The position numbers and the translations under genes are program-made. DNA of 64,000 nt from Rhynchopus sp. YZ270_cl-10 (taxonomy: Eukaryota; Euglenozoa; Diplonemea; Diplonemida; Diplonemidae): contig OZ037899.1 in the NCBI GenBank assembly GCA_964035575.1, positions 248,001 through 312,000 of the forward strand, given 5' to 3'. Position 1 is the stretch's first letter, and every line of letters begins with the position of its first letter. Positions 19,282 to 30,040 of this stretch are shown in pieces. The notes beneath the pieces were generated by a model. That model saw only the letters and a list, made by a program, of their open reading frames with translations. It was not told the origin of the DNA and made no database searches.

Positions 19282-20111
19282 CACGGTACCATAAAGATCT
19301 TAAGGAAGATTTTTGTGTTTTTTCAGGATTCCTGGAAATCCTGACACTTTGTGTTTTTTTTCTTCAGGATTTTTCAAGATCCTGACAATTTGTGTGTGTT
19401 TTTTTTTTATACCAGGGGGCTTCTCTATGTTGTAGGCATACAGAGGTACAGATTTTACAGACCGGGGCCGCAACTGGCTGGGATGTCACGAAACTGACAA
19501 AAAAAGTGGTTTTCGACCTTTTTTTGGCCTGCTGTACTGTACTGTACTGTACTGTACTGTACTGTACTGTACTGTACTGTACTGTACTGTACTGTACTGT
19601 ACTGTACTGTACTGTACTGTACTGTACTGTACTGTACTGTACTGTACTGTACTGTACTGTACTGTACTGTACTGTACTGTACTGTACTGTACTGTACTGT
19701 ACTGTACTGTACTGTACTGTACTGTACTGTACTGTACTGTACTGTACTGTACTGTACTGTACTGTACTGTACTGTACTGTACTGTACTGTACTGTACTGT
19801 ACTGTACTGTACTGTACTGTACTGTACTGTACTGTACTGTACTGTACTGTACTGTACTGTACTGTACTGTACTGTACTGTGCGGAAATTGACCAAAAAAC
19901 GAGAACTTGTCCATTTCGGCAAATTGACCCCACCACTGGCCGGACGGATTCCGGAAATGCAAATGCCGGCGTTTCTAAGCAAGTTCTAAGCAGGAGAGAA
20001 AAAAAACACAAAAAAAAAAAAAACACAAATTGTCAGGATCTTGATCAGGAAGAAGAAGATTTGAGTCCGTGAAAAAAAAAAAATCTTCTTTAAGAACTTT
20101 CTGGTACCGTG
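19282..20111. mobile_element. Fold-back element with 31-bp terminal inverted repeats and internal (ACTGT)n
   Basis: The ends CACGGTACCATAAAG... and (reverse complement) CACGGTACCAGAAAG... match over ~31 bp with three differences. A second inner inverted pair (CAGGATTTTTCAAGATCCTG-type segments) lies near 19355-19400 and 20028-20050. The centre is a 5-bp microsatellite. It is flanked by A runs, so a duplication cannot be proved. No coding capacity. Confidence 0.6.
19532..19880. repeat. Perfect (CTGTA)n microsatellite, ~70 units
   Basis: 349 bp of uninterrupted 5-bp repeat. Because 5 is not a multiple of 3 and no stop arises, several frames stay open and yield spurious STVQY-type proteins. The absence of any interruption implies recent expansion or strong homogenisation. 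Confidence 0.97.
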
Positions 20112-20163
20112 AAAAAAGGGGGGGAACAGACATTTTTTTGTCTACCCTCCAAAAAAAAAAGTG

Positions 20164-20268
20164 GAGCTGAAATACAAAGCCCTCTCGTGGTTCCTTGGTG
20201 TACATACCCGGCTGTACCGGGGGGGGTGGACACCCCAACCATGCAGTCCGACAATCCATTTCGTGGTA
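20164..20268 (+). repeat. Structured repeat, family C
   Basis: A long copy: GAAATACAAAGCCCTCTCGT, GTACCGGGG, GTGGACACCCC, ATGCAGTCC and CCATTTCGTGG in order. Same orientation as every other family C copy. Confidence 0.75.
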
Positions 20269-20332
20269 CATCTGATATAAAAAAAAACGGCAAATCTGTT
20301 CGGTTCAGTTTAGCTGCCATTCTTTTCTTTTT

Positions 20333-20375
20333 TGAAAACTTGGTTGTATGAGAGATGCCCGAGGATGTGCTCCAC
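20333..20375 (+). repeat. Hairpin repeat, family K
   Basis: GAAAACTTGGTTGTAT ... GCCCGAGGATGTGCTCCAC after a T-rich run. Confidence 0.65.
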
Positions 20376-20504
20376 AAAAAAGAAAAAAAAAATGAAAAAT
20401 TCCCCCCACTCCAGCCTTCCCATAGAAAGCTGGAGGGTGTGGAGAAAACTCTAAAAAGAGATAAGTTGAATCAATGGGGGATTTACTTTATAAAAAATAT
20501 AAAA

Positions 20505-20566
20505 AGGTATTTCAACCTATGCATTCAATAAATTGATAGCATAGGAGGAGGGATCAACAAAAAATG
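20505..20566 (+). repeat. Dispersed repeat, family F
   Basis: GGTATTTCAACCTATGCATT to GGAGGGATCAACAAAAA. Other copies lie at 26266-26312 and, interrupted by a palindromic insertion, at 33470-33808. Confidence 0.6.
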
Positions 20567-20679
20567 TTCCCAATAATAATAAAAATACTAGAAAGAATTG
20601 GGGTGGGGGTAGCGGTATATAAGAATATTCGGTTCTTCGTATTTTAGGCAACAACAAAAACAAAAAACAAAAAAAAAAA

Positions 20680-20720
20680 GTTTAATAAGATGAACCTAAG
20701 CCTCTCTTGTGCTTAGTCAT
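20680..20720 (+). repeat. Hairpin repeat, family A
   Basis: Near-consensus stem CTAAGC/GCTTAG with loop CTCTCTTGT, immediately followed by a family B hairpin. Confidence 0.75.
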
Positions 20721-20730
20721 AAAAAGAAAA

Positions 20731-20770
20731 CTTGAAAGATGAATGTGTCTCTCGCGCATACACACATCTT
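20731..20770 (+). repeat. Hairpin repeat, family B
   Basis: AAGATGAATGTGT...CACACATCTT pairs at both ends around TCTCGCGCATA. Confidence 0.7.
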
Positions 20771-21960
20771 TAAAAGGGTTTTTTCTTCCTGTCAAAAGAC
20801 AGGTTCTGTGCACAAAAGGCACCCACAAAGCACAAAGGACTGGGGTGTCTTGCAGACAAGATTTTGTTTTTTTTTGAAGAATTGGTTCGTTATTGGAAAG
20901 AGTCGTATATGGGAAAAGCTTTGGCACGCTTTTCTGCATTCTCCCGTTCACCAGGATATTGCCACCTTGGTGGGAGGGGGACAAGGATGATAAAATACAG
21001 GCCCCCCCTGGTTTCGCTTCAAAAAATACTGTAAAAATGCCATAAAACACCAAAAAACGTGTGGTATTTTTTGGTTTGCAGGGCACTTCTGTGCATCTTT
21101 TTTTGGGTAAAGTAAACAAGAAAGTGGTGTTAAGTGGTGTTACTGAACTGGTACAGAAACTCACCAGAGGGGAGATTTAGAATTGCATTTCCGCTTTTGG
21201 GCCCAAAGGGGGACAACAGAAGTCGTTGCGAATTATTGAAAGAAAAAAAAAGAGAGAAAAAAGAAGGAAAAAAATGGGAAAAAAGGAAGAAAACTAGAAA
21301 GACGAAGTGTCTCACGTCACAATATATGCACACAGCTTTCATGGCTTTCTAGGGGGGAACATACACAACGTGGTCCAGACGTAATGAGTTGTCCGCAGAC
21401 GGTGTTGAGCAAATAAAAAAAACAAAACAAAACAAAACAAAAAAGAGAGAAAATAAAAAGTTGTAAGGTCAGCCTTAAACCGCCTTCAAAAAATACTGGA
21501 AAAAAAAATAATGGGGGAAAACCGAACCAACCGTGTTGCCACTGATTTGTCCTCACTAATCTACTATTTGTGACTCTTTCCGTAGACCGCGCCCAGGAAA
21601 CCATATTGAGGCCCTTTCCCTTGAGTGGCGTAAAATGGTTGAGGGAAGATTCACAAACAAAGGGGGAAAAAAGCGTGAAGACAAAGGTTACCGTTGGCTG
21701 TAATCGGTTGCTACTCACACAGCCGCGGATAGGCAAAAAAAAAAAACTAAACGTAACATTATACCAACTGATCTGTCCTTATTACTCTACTACCCATGTC
21801 TTGTTGCGTTGATCGCAGCCATGTAGGCTTTTGCCTGAGTGACGCACGTGATGGATGAGGGGAAGGATTCAAAGGAAAAAGCGGTAAGACAGAGCTGCTG
21901 TTGGTTTGTTAACTATGTTCAGCTTCGAACAACTTCGTGTATGCAACAATAAATGAAAGA

Positions 21961-22012
21961 GAAGTTGAAAAGTGCAAGCATCTCACCGTTCAATCGGCGG
22001 ACGCAGACACTG
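21961..22012 (+). repeat. Hairpin repeat, family D
   Basis: GAAGTTGAAAAGTGC ... CTCACCGTTCAATCGGCGG ... GCAGACACT; CCG/CGG and AGTG/CACT can pair. Confidence 0.7.
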
Positions 22013-22247
22013 TGGAATAAATGGTATGTACCGTATTACCCCACTCAACTGGCCACGCGTACTGACGTACGGCTCACGTGTGCCTATGTTAGGCACAAGC
22101 TGACCTAGACCTATGTACGCACACGTACACAACACCTAAAGTACTCGGGGAAAAAAAACGGTACACGATGGGTGTTTTTTCAATGCAGTCCTCAATGAGC
22201 GACCCTCAACAGGCTTGCACAACACCATCCTTAAAAGGGGGAAAGAG

Positions 22248-22299
22248 AAGGTGAAAATGCAAACGCCTCACCGTTCAAATCGGCAGACGCAGGGCACCC
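22248..22299 (+). repeat. Hairpin repeat, family D
   Basis: AACGCCTCACCGTTCAAATC then GGCAGACGCAGGGCACC, about 240 nt from the previous copy and in the same orientation. Confidence 0.7.
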
Positions 22300-22549
22300 A
22301 TCCTCTGTGGGTCATCGAACCCCCAGAGAGCTTCATTCGACATGCACACAGCCACCACGAGGGAGGTTGCATGCAGGTACATAACAATTGACCCAGGGAA
22401 AGAAGACCTAAACATACCCTCTCCCCTCTCCCGCCACAATCGCGGCTTTCCCTTTTTATTTGAAGACATGCGTAAAAAGATAATCCGTAAAAACTATAAT
22501 TATTAGCAAGACATTTGAACATTTAAAAAAAAAAAAAGAAGAGCTTTTT

Positions 22550-22584
22550 GGAAGATGAATGTACCTCTTCGTGTTCGCACATTT
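22550..22584 (+). repeat. Hairpin repeat, family B
   Basis: GAAGATGAATGTACCTCTTC then GTGTTCGCACATTTC. It abuts the CCACCT-type fold-back element that begins at 22586. Confidence 0.6.
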
Positions 22585-22585
22585 C

Positions 22586-22682
22586 TACCTGATTTTTTTC
22601 CTAAAATTTTGAGTGGAGTTTGGTGTTTAACAAAAACGGTGTTTAAATACTTCCAAACTCCTCCAAATTTCAAAACCAGGTG
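22586..22682. mobile_element. CCACCT-type mini fold-back, ~97 bp
   Basis: Ends TACCTGATTTTTT and AAAACCAGGTGA are inverted repeats. An internal GTTTGGTGTTTA matches the copies at 31564 and 32015. Confidence 0.5.
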
Positions 22683-23011
22683 ACAATCTTACAAAAGAAT
22701 GGTGCAACGCATATCACCGAAAGACAAACATCCGGTAGCGGGCACCATTCCATCTGTCCTTTGTGTTGTATAAAACTATAGAAAGGCAGAGGGGGACGAG
22801 GAACCCGTAGACCTGCTGTATGGTCAAGCCTTCCTATCCCACCCTGCACTTTGCTTTACGATAAAAAAGGGGAAAGGGTATTTTTGAGTAAGAAATAAAG
22901 TGCTGAAGCACGGCAAAAAAAAAATCAAACTGTTTTTGGGGGAAATAGAAACGTATCTCTGGAAAAAAATAAAATAAAAGAGGAAAGAGGGAAAGAAAGA
23001 AAGCAACCCTT

Positions 23012-23050
23012 AGGATGAAATATATGTCTCTCCTGTGCACACATATCTAA
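23012..23050 (+). repeat. Hairpin repeat, family B
   Basis: AGGATGAAATATATGT and ACACATATCT form the stem around CTCTCCTGTGC. Confidence 0.6.
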
Positions 23051-23161
23051 AAAAAAAAAAAAGAGAGAGAGAGAAAACTTGAAAAATGAATGTGTGCACA
23101 CACACACACACAAGTGGGCCATACTCCGTTCAGGCGTTACCCACTCTAAACCCGTTATCAA

Positions 23162-23501
<340 letters not shown>

Positions 23502-23590
23502 TTCAAGGTTAAAAAGAGGGAAAGAACAATAATGAAAAAGTGCAAACACCCCTCCTGCATATGGGTAGCTACACTCGGCAAAAAAAAGTT

Positions 23591-23628
23591 GACTTGAAAT
23601 ACAAAGCACTCTCGTGAACAGTGTACCT
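23591..23628 (+). repeat. Structured repeat, family C (5' part)
   Basis: GACTTGAAATACAAAGCACT, CTCGTGAACAGTGTACC. Truncated and followed at once by a family A copy. Confidence 0.65.
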
Positions 23629-23643
23629 AAGAAAAAAAAAGCC

Positions 23644-23679
23644 TTTATCAGGTGACCCTAAGCCTCTTGTGCTTAGTTC
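23644..23679 (+). repeat. Hairpin repeat, family A
   Basis: TTTATCAGGTGACCCTAAGC, loop CTCTTGT, GCTTAG. Here the outer flank reads GGTGA. Confidence 0.7.
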
Positions 23680-23950
23680 GACTCTACGTCACCGACAAAG
23701 AGGGGGGGGAGAGAGAGAGAACTTGGTGCGATCAGAACCCAAATTCCCCGCACTTCTCGAGGAACCGGGAATTCCGCAAACCCTGGTTTTGCGGGTTTGC
23801 GGTTTGCGGGGTTTTCCCCCCCGCACTTCTAGGGTAATTCTAGGGGAATTCCTACACACACCTCCTGAATTCCCCGTGTACGTGTTTCCGTCTGGTTCCG
23901 ACCACACCAGAACCTTTTGCGGTTTTTTTTTGCGGAGGGAGGGGGGAGGG

Positions 23951-23983
23951 TGATGAATATGCCTCACGTTGCATACACATCTT
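23951..23983 (+). repeat. Hairpin repeat, family B
   Basis: TGATGAATATGC CTCACGTT GCATACACATCTT: stem TATGC/GCATA with the loop lengthened by one base. Confidence 0.65.
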
Positions 23984-24776
23984 AAAGGAAAGGGAAACCG
24001 ATTTTGAAGAAAAAAAAAGAGTTGTTGTTGGTCACTCTGGAATACTCCTTTTTGTTGGAGAGGAAGAAAGAAAAAAAAAAGAAGAAAATGTTGGTAAGAC
24101 GCGTCTAAGTCTCACATTGCATTAGTAGTTGCCTAAAGGGGGGGTTTTTATTGAAGTTTTTTTATATTTTTTTTGCTTTTGTGCTGTTTTGTTTTTGTGT
24201 GTGTGTTTGTTTTTTCTTGTGGTTGATGCGAAAAAAAGGGGGCATTTTTTGAAACCCCACACCCCAGGCATTTATTATGTGAACCTACCTGGTATACAGA
24301 TATAGCTCGTAGACCGACGCCTTTTTAAAAGAAAAATTGTACTACGAAAGGTATAGCACGCAGAAGATCGGTCCAGATGATGTATTGTTTATTATTCTTT
24401 TCTTTTCTCGGGGCTATAACCAAAAGTTTAGCCTATATGGAACAACAAAACATGTCATGCGTATGGAGAGGGGAAAGGGGGGGAAATACCAGATTTTGTT
24501 TGCGAAACGAATCTGTTTTAATATTGTAATATGAACTAGGGGGAAGATTATACAGGAATAATGAAGGATATGGGGGGGCGATTGGGACAAAAAAAAAAAT
24601 CTTCAAAATGCGAAAGGTGCGGATTTTTTTTTGACAGATAGACTCAATCCTCGAGTATGCTTGAGTTTTGAAGAAGTTTGAAGAACAACGCTCTTCACAG
24701 ATAAAAATAACGATTTTTTTTATATGAACTTAGGCCTCTCTGAAGCCGGTTAACCACCTTTTAAATAAAAGATTGT

Positions 24777-24808
24777 CAGATGAATGTGCCTCGTTGTGCA
24801 CATCATTA
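24777..24808 (+). repeat. Hairpin repeat, family B
   Basis: AGATGAATGTGCCTCGTTG then TGCACATCATT; stem ATGTGC/GCACAT. Confidence 0.65.
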
Positions 24809-25048
24809 CATGTTTTATAGAGGGATAAATTCGCTTGCGCACAGAGACCTTATAACGATTAAAACATACTCTGCAGAAGGCGCGTGTCACCTATCAGATA
24901 TTGTAGGCAGAACCATGTAAAGGAAGCGGTGAAATAAAAAAGCTTCCTAACACCGATGCAGCCCTTGAACAACCTTTTCGGTAAAAAAAGGTGCTTATAT
25001 TTTTTCACAAATAAAAATGTTTTCGCTGTTTGGCAGCGCCTTTGAAAC

Positions 25049-25545
25049 CAGGGGCTCCGCTACCGTATAAAGTTCTGTTGCGGCGCAACAGAAGTCTGAA
25101 AATTTTCAAAAAAAAAAAAAAAAAAAAAAAAACCATGGTTGAACCACGAGAGTACCATGGGGAACTGGGTTGCTGACCGCACATCCAGGCTGTACCTCAA
25201 TTTTTTTTTGCCTGCGGCGCCATTTTTCCTTTTTTGCTCCGCAAAAAAGGATTCGATGTGTGACTCTGTGCTGTAAAAAGCTAGATTTTTACACTGTACC
25301 CTAAATTTTTTTTCGCCTGCGGCGCCATTTGTTTGATTTTTTTTTTTTTTGCTTCGCAAAAAAAAAATACAGTTCCCTATGTTCCCAATGTCCCTGGTCA
25401 GCAGTGCTGAAAAATTTTTGGGCACAAAAACAGCTGACCCCCCTATTTGGAAATCTGAATCCCTGGATAAGACACTGGCGCAGGGTGAAAAAAAAACCCC
25501 CGCAACAGAACTCAAAAAAAATCTGAAAACGTAGCGGAGGGGCTG
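25049..25545. mobile_element. hAT-like MITE X (497 bp) with 8-bp duplication
   Basis: The ends CAGGGGCTCCGCTAC and (reverse complement) CAGCCCCTCCGCTAC are 15-bp inverted repeats. Both flanks are TTTGAAAC (25041-25048 and 25546-25553). Eight-bp duplications and CAGGG-type ends are the hAT superfamily pattern. It contains two GCCTGCGGCGCCATTT units (25209, 25316) and no transposase. Confidence 0.8.
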
Positions 25546-25553
25546 TTTGAAAC

Positions 25554-25851
25554 CAGGCACTCCGCTAGGTACTAAAGTTCTGTTGATTGTCAACAGAACT
25601 TTTTGAAAATGGGGAAAAAAAGAAAAAAAAAAAAAGTTCTGTTGAGTGGTTCAGACCCGTTCTACCTGTCAAAAAAGCTCAGGAGAAGAAGATATGGAGA
25701 GGTGAGTGCTCAAACGTCCCAAAAAAGTCAAAATCGGGCGTTGGTAAAAAAAAAAGTTGCGTACCGTGCGCCTGCGGCGCAAGCATGTACCCCACCAACG
25801 TGGACCATCAACAGAATATTTTCAAAATCGGAAATCCTAGCGGAGAGCCTG
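25554..25851. mobile_element. hAT-like MITE Y, copy 1 (298 bp)
   Basis: The ends CAGGCACTCCGCTAGG and CAGGCTCTCCGCTAGG (reverse complement of the right end) are inverted repeats. The same 8-bp TTTGAAAC stands on both sides (25546-25553, 25852-25859). It is inserted at the right-hand target duplication of element X, so TTTGAAAC occurs three times. Non-coding. Confidence 0.87.
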
Positions 25852-25970
25852 TTTGAAACAGCAAAAAAAAAAAAAAAAAATATCAGAAAACACAGCTTTT
25901 GTATTGCCCCTTTCCTTGGCTGTTTGGTTTTCTTCCTCATATTTCAAAAGGAACAAAGAAAACCCTGTTA

Positions 25971-26000
25971 CAATGAATGTGCCTATTTGTGCACATCATC
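25971..26000 (+). repeat. Hairpin repeat, family B
   Basis: CAATGAATGTGC CTATTT GTGCACATCATC; the stem is kept and the loop changed. Confidence 0.6.
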
Positions 26001-26368
26001 GTGTTACCTGTCGTTTGTCGTGCGGAACAAAAATATTTTAATGAACGTAAGATGAAATCTAAACGCTTCTAACAGTACTATAGATGGTGCAATATATAAA
26101 TATATTGGGTGAACTGAGAAAGTGGAAGAAGAAGAAAAATGGTGGTTATCTTTTGTCATGTGTACAAAGTGCACACACATCCACCCATCTCTCTCTGGCT
26201 CTCTTTGAAATGAATGAAGATGAATTCTTCAAAGAAAGATAAGTTCTAAGAAAAGAAAACAGGATTTCAACATATGCAATCAACAAATTGATAGCATAGG
26301 AGGAGGGATCAAAAATCAAATCAGAAAAAGAAAAGCGTCGAAGATGAATATTTTTAAAATTGTTTTAA

Positions 26369-27185
26369 CCCTTTGGGGACCAGCGACATATATACATGTC
26401 TTTTTTTTATTTTTTATTTACGACCCTTCCTAAAAGTACCAGGGAGACGATAATTAGGTCAATTCATGCTTTAATGGACTCAGGGGCGTTTCCCTCTTGA
26501 AAAATGCATAAGAGTCGATAAAAGAAGATGCTCTCCTAATATCGCAGCGTGGTTTCTCAGAAAACCCCTTTTTTTGAAAAACGCGTTTTTTGGCCTTTTT
26601 CTGCAAATTTCTACAGATGAGTGCCCCGGACCCGCGGGTGGATGAAAAATCAAAAAAATTGGACATCACAAAAATTTAGGCTCCAGTGGACTTATTGGGG
26701 TTATATAGCCCCAAAAATAGTGCTTTTTGTTATTTTATGGGCACAGGGGCACCCTTTCCCCGCTCACCCCTCCGCAACCCCCCACAGCACCCCAAAACCC
26801 AGATTTTAAGTCTTTACCCACAATTACACAATACTAACACCTTTTCACCCATTTTTTGACACTTTTTTGACACAAAATGACCTCTCCTCGTGTGAAAAAG
26901 GGTGAGCTGAAGGTCTGGTTGCTGGGAAAAGGGGTCAGGAAGGAGTCCCCCACCTATTTTGCCATTTTTACCCTATTTCTGGGTATACGGGCCCTATACC
27001 CACAGTGTAATAGCAGTTTTTCAAAAAATCATTTTCTCACATACATTTTGACCCTCTGAGCCCAAATGAGCCCATTGCACCCAAAATTTTACACTTTCTC
27101 GATGTTTATCCCAACTTAGGTCACCTTTTTCATAAAAAAACCAAAAAAAAAAAAAATTTAACTTTTTGGCTCGGTCCCCAAAGGG
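26369..27185. mobile_element. piggyBac-like MITE (817 bp) with TTAA duplication
   Basis: The terminal inverted repeats CCCTTTGGGGACC (13 bp, perfect) are bounded on both sides by TTAA (26365-26368 and 27186-27189). TTAA targets and CCC...GGG ends are diagnostic of the piggyBac superfamily. No transposase frame of useful length remains, so it is a non-autonomous derivative. Confidence 0.88.
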
Positions 27186-27389
27186 TTAAACTCGTTGTTA
27201 CAAAAAGTTCTTGTTTTTTTTTGGGGGCACTTCACAAGCTACAAACGGGGGATAACTCCACTGCATTGCATGGCCCTTTTTAAAAAAAAAGCATTTCAGA
27301 GTCTGACAAGACCAACCTCGAGCCTACAGTACAGCCTACCCCCCAGAGCTACACACACCCTCGAATAAAAGAAACAATCACCCAAAAAG

Positions 27390-27459
27390 TTGACTTGAAA
27401 TACAAAAAAAAAAATCCCGCTCGTGACCTTGGTACATTACCTGTTCATCGGGGTGGACC
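27390..27459 (+). repeat. Structured repeat, family C
   Basis: TTGACTTGAAATACAAA, an expanded A run, CTCGTGACC, TTGGTACATTACC and GGGGTGGACC. Confidence 0.65.
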
Positions 27460-27533
27460 TAAAAGAGAAAATGAGCAATGCTAGAGAGAGAAAAGGCAAA
27501 AGACGCATATGAAGGCTAGGGGACGAAACTGCT

Positions 27534-28299
27534 CAGGCATATTGCTAACTTTGCCGAAAGTGGAAAAAAGCAAAACGGCGACGCTTTTTTTTTTTCCAGG
27601 CCAAAAAAAATTTTACCCCCGTTGAAAGCGGTCGTCGCGCGCTTCGCGCGCGCCTCCCTGCCACAGAGGGTATTATATAGCCCCCCTAGCCTCCACCAAA
27701 AAGGTGGTTTTGTGTGAGGCAGTCATTTTTTTCTGTGCGGAAAACTCAGCGAAAAATATTCTCGGTATTTTGTGATGCACGGCCAACCTACACCACCCCA
27801 ACCCTTCTCTGCGGGAAAGCTTCCCTCCTCTGTGCCTTGGTAGCTTTCAGCCACTGGTGATCCGCAATCCGTAGTGGGTGTCCGCCTTCTTATCAGTAAC
27901 CTTAGTAAATTTATAGAAATGGTGGCTATGGACTAACCAAAGGTTAGTCAGGTAACCAAAGGTTCCTGGCGAAGCCACGGTACGCAACATTTCAAAAATC
28001 GCGCTTAAAATTGCACTATTTTGCAGCATGGGAAGGGTGTGATGTAAGCTTGCGCCGCAGGCGCACGGTACGCTACTTTTATGATTTTGCCAGATCCTTT
28101 TTCTCAAAAAATGACGGCAGGAAACGGCGTTTTGTCGCGTTGAAAACGCCGTTTTCTCGGGGGGAACGGCGCTTCGCCAATTTTGAAAGACGGCGTTTTT
28201 TTAAAAGGCAAAACGGCGAAACGGCGTTTTCAAAAAAATTTTTTTTGTGATTTTGGCCAAAAAGGCAAAACGGCGAAACGGCACTTAGCAATATGCCTG
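27534..28299. mobile_element. hAT-like MITE (766 bp) with 8-bp duplication
   Basis: The ends CAGGCATATTGCTAA are 15-bp perfect inverted repeats, flanked by AAACTGCT on both sides (27526-27533 and 28300-28307). The subterminal regions are crowded with ACGGCG/CGCCGT motifs (about ten between 28095 and 28285, others near 27573), as expected for transposase-binding repeats. A 24-bp segment around 28030-28055 is the reverse complement of one in MITE Y. Confidence 0.87.
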
Positions 28300-28326
28300 A
28301 AACTGCTTGATGTTTTTTTTTTTTTT

Positions 28327-28373
28327 GAAAACTTGGTTGTATTAGTGTAGCCACCCTAGAGTGTGCTCCACTA
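28327..28373 (+). repeat. Hairpin repeat, family K
   Basis: GAAAACTTGGTTGTATTAGT then GTAGCCACCC and GTGCTCCACTA, after 14 T. The stem TAGTG-T-AG/CT-C-CACTA is complete apart from one base. Confidence 0.75.
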
Positions 28374-28789
28374 GTCTTTTTTTCTTTAGCAAATACTGAT
28401 ACGTATGATACGAGCCGGATGGGTTGGGGTGTGAGGGGTATGATGGGTATGGGGGTATGGGGGGTTTGGAAAAAAAAAAGATGTACGGTTTATGGGGTTG
28501 GGTTGGACACTGCACTAAAACTGCCGTGAAAGGGGGGGAGAAGAAAAAGGGAGATTTACACTATGATCATAAGCTCTGTAGCTTAGTCTGATTAGATTAC
28601 TTATTACTTGGTTATTCATCAATCTTTTTGTTGTATTTTTTTGGATACAACAACAAGCTCTGTAGCTTAGTCTCCTTGAATAAAATAGAATCTGACTTCA
28701 GGATATGACATACCGACCGTGCATCTTACGGTATGGAACTCCCCTCTTGTAGGGGTGGAGGGAGGATGTGATGTAGAAAAAAAAGAAAA

Positions 28790-28831
28790 GTTTATAAGAT
28801 GATCCTAAGCCTCTCGTGCTTAGTCACCTTA
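28790..28831 (+). repeat. Hairpin repeat, family A (first of a pair)
   Basis: Consensus copy: GTTTATAAGATGATC, CTAAGC CTCTCGT GCTTAG, TCACCTTA. Confidence 0.8.
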
Positions 28832-28846
28832 CCTAAAAAGAGAAAA

Positions 28847-28890
28847 GTTTATAAGATGACCCGAAGCGTCTTCGTGCTTAAGTCACCTTC
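28847..28890 (+). repeat. Hairpin repeat, family A (second of a pair)
   Basis: Only 15 nt from the previous copy and in the same orientation. The stem has a changed arm (CGAAGC/GCTTAAG). Confidence 0.75.
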
Positions 28891-29051
28891 AGTACATTCG
28901 TTATCGCAAAAAAATGTGGATATTGGGCTTGATAGGTTGATAGGTTCATCAGTCGGATGAACCTAAGCTACAGTGATGTATAGCCTATAGATGTCCTCAC
29001 CCATGCAGAGAGAGATACAAAATGACAGTTTTTTTTTTTTCTTTTCTTTTC

Positions 29052-29112
29052 TGATAAATTGTTGTAGTGTAGTTGCCTCGGTAGTGTTGCTACAGTTTGT
29101 GCAATATCCACT
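29052..29112 (+). repeat. Hairpin repeat, family E
   Basis: TGATAAATTGTTGTAGTGTA then GTTGCCTCGG and GCAATATCCACTG. The inner hairpin changed on both arms: TAGTGTTGCTA for TTGTGTTGCCA. Confidence 0.75.
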
Positions 29113-29624
29113 GTCTTTCTTAAAAATGCAGAGTAAAAGGGGGGGTTTTCTTAGGAGCAGCCTTTTTTGGTGTTTTTCCCCCCCCTTGAGAAATCACCCC
29201 ACCACAAGCAGGTTTTGATACTCAAAGTAAGTAGTCACCAGACAAAGCCAAAGGGGGGGGGTTGATTGGATGGGGTTTTTATGAAGTATTTTTTTGTTAT
29301 ATTTTTGCGCAAGAAGAAGGGGGCGGGGGGAGCGAGAGGGGGTTTTTTTTATTTTTCATTTTTTCCTTCTTTTTGAATTTGCCACCTGGTGTCCCGTACA
29401 ACTTTTTGAAAAGAACGTTTTGTCTTTTACGTTCGTGGTTGCAGGACGTGGGGCTTAGGGGCTATTTTTTCTGGGGGGGAAATACTGTATTGGGCCGCAA
29501 ACCCGAAGAGAGAAAAATGCTAAAAAGAAATAAAAAGAAAGATGACCTCTCCTGGCCTCTCCTGGGGAGATGTACAAGAGTAGAATAGGAAAAGAGAAAA
29601 AAACCCCCTACCAATACACGCGTT

Positions 29625-29730
29625 CACGACGGTGAAGTAAATGACTTGACGTGTGGTGATTTCACCGTTGTAAACTAACGGTGAAATCACAAGTAAAACC
29701 ACAAGTCAAGTCATTTACTTCACCGTCGTG
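29625..29730. mobile_element. Palindromic MITE, CACGACGGTGAAGTAAA type (106 bp)
   Basis: Almost the whole element folds on itself: terminal repeat CACGACGGTGAAGTAAATGA continues for over 40 bp. The flanks are TT on both sides. The same terminal sequence bounds the element at 42594, and a diverged version bounds 30041. Confidence 0.8.
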
Positions 29731-30040
29731 TTGTGCATCGTGGGGGGTGGATGGGGGATACCTGGATCACAATTGGTTGTCATGTGCTACGGGGGTTGAG
29801 GTGGTTTGGAAGAGCTGTGTAGCCCCCCCAAAAAAAAACGTATGTGAATAAAGAAGAATAAAACCAAAATGCTTTGGGGGAGGGAAAAAAAAAGCAAAAA
29901 AAAGGGGATATTTTTAGGTAAGATGAACACTCAGCCTCTCGCTGCTTAGTCACCGATACCGGAGAAATAAAAAAAAAAAAAAAAAAAAAAAAGAGTAATT
30001 TGTGGAGATATGTAACCCCAGGGAACTTCAGCAAATACAC

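Noticed and set aside
19392-20072. Long open frames on both strands (CTVLY / STVQY repeats)
   Set aside because: Direct translation of the (CTGTA)n microsatellite.
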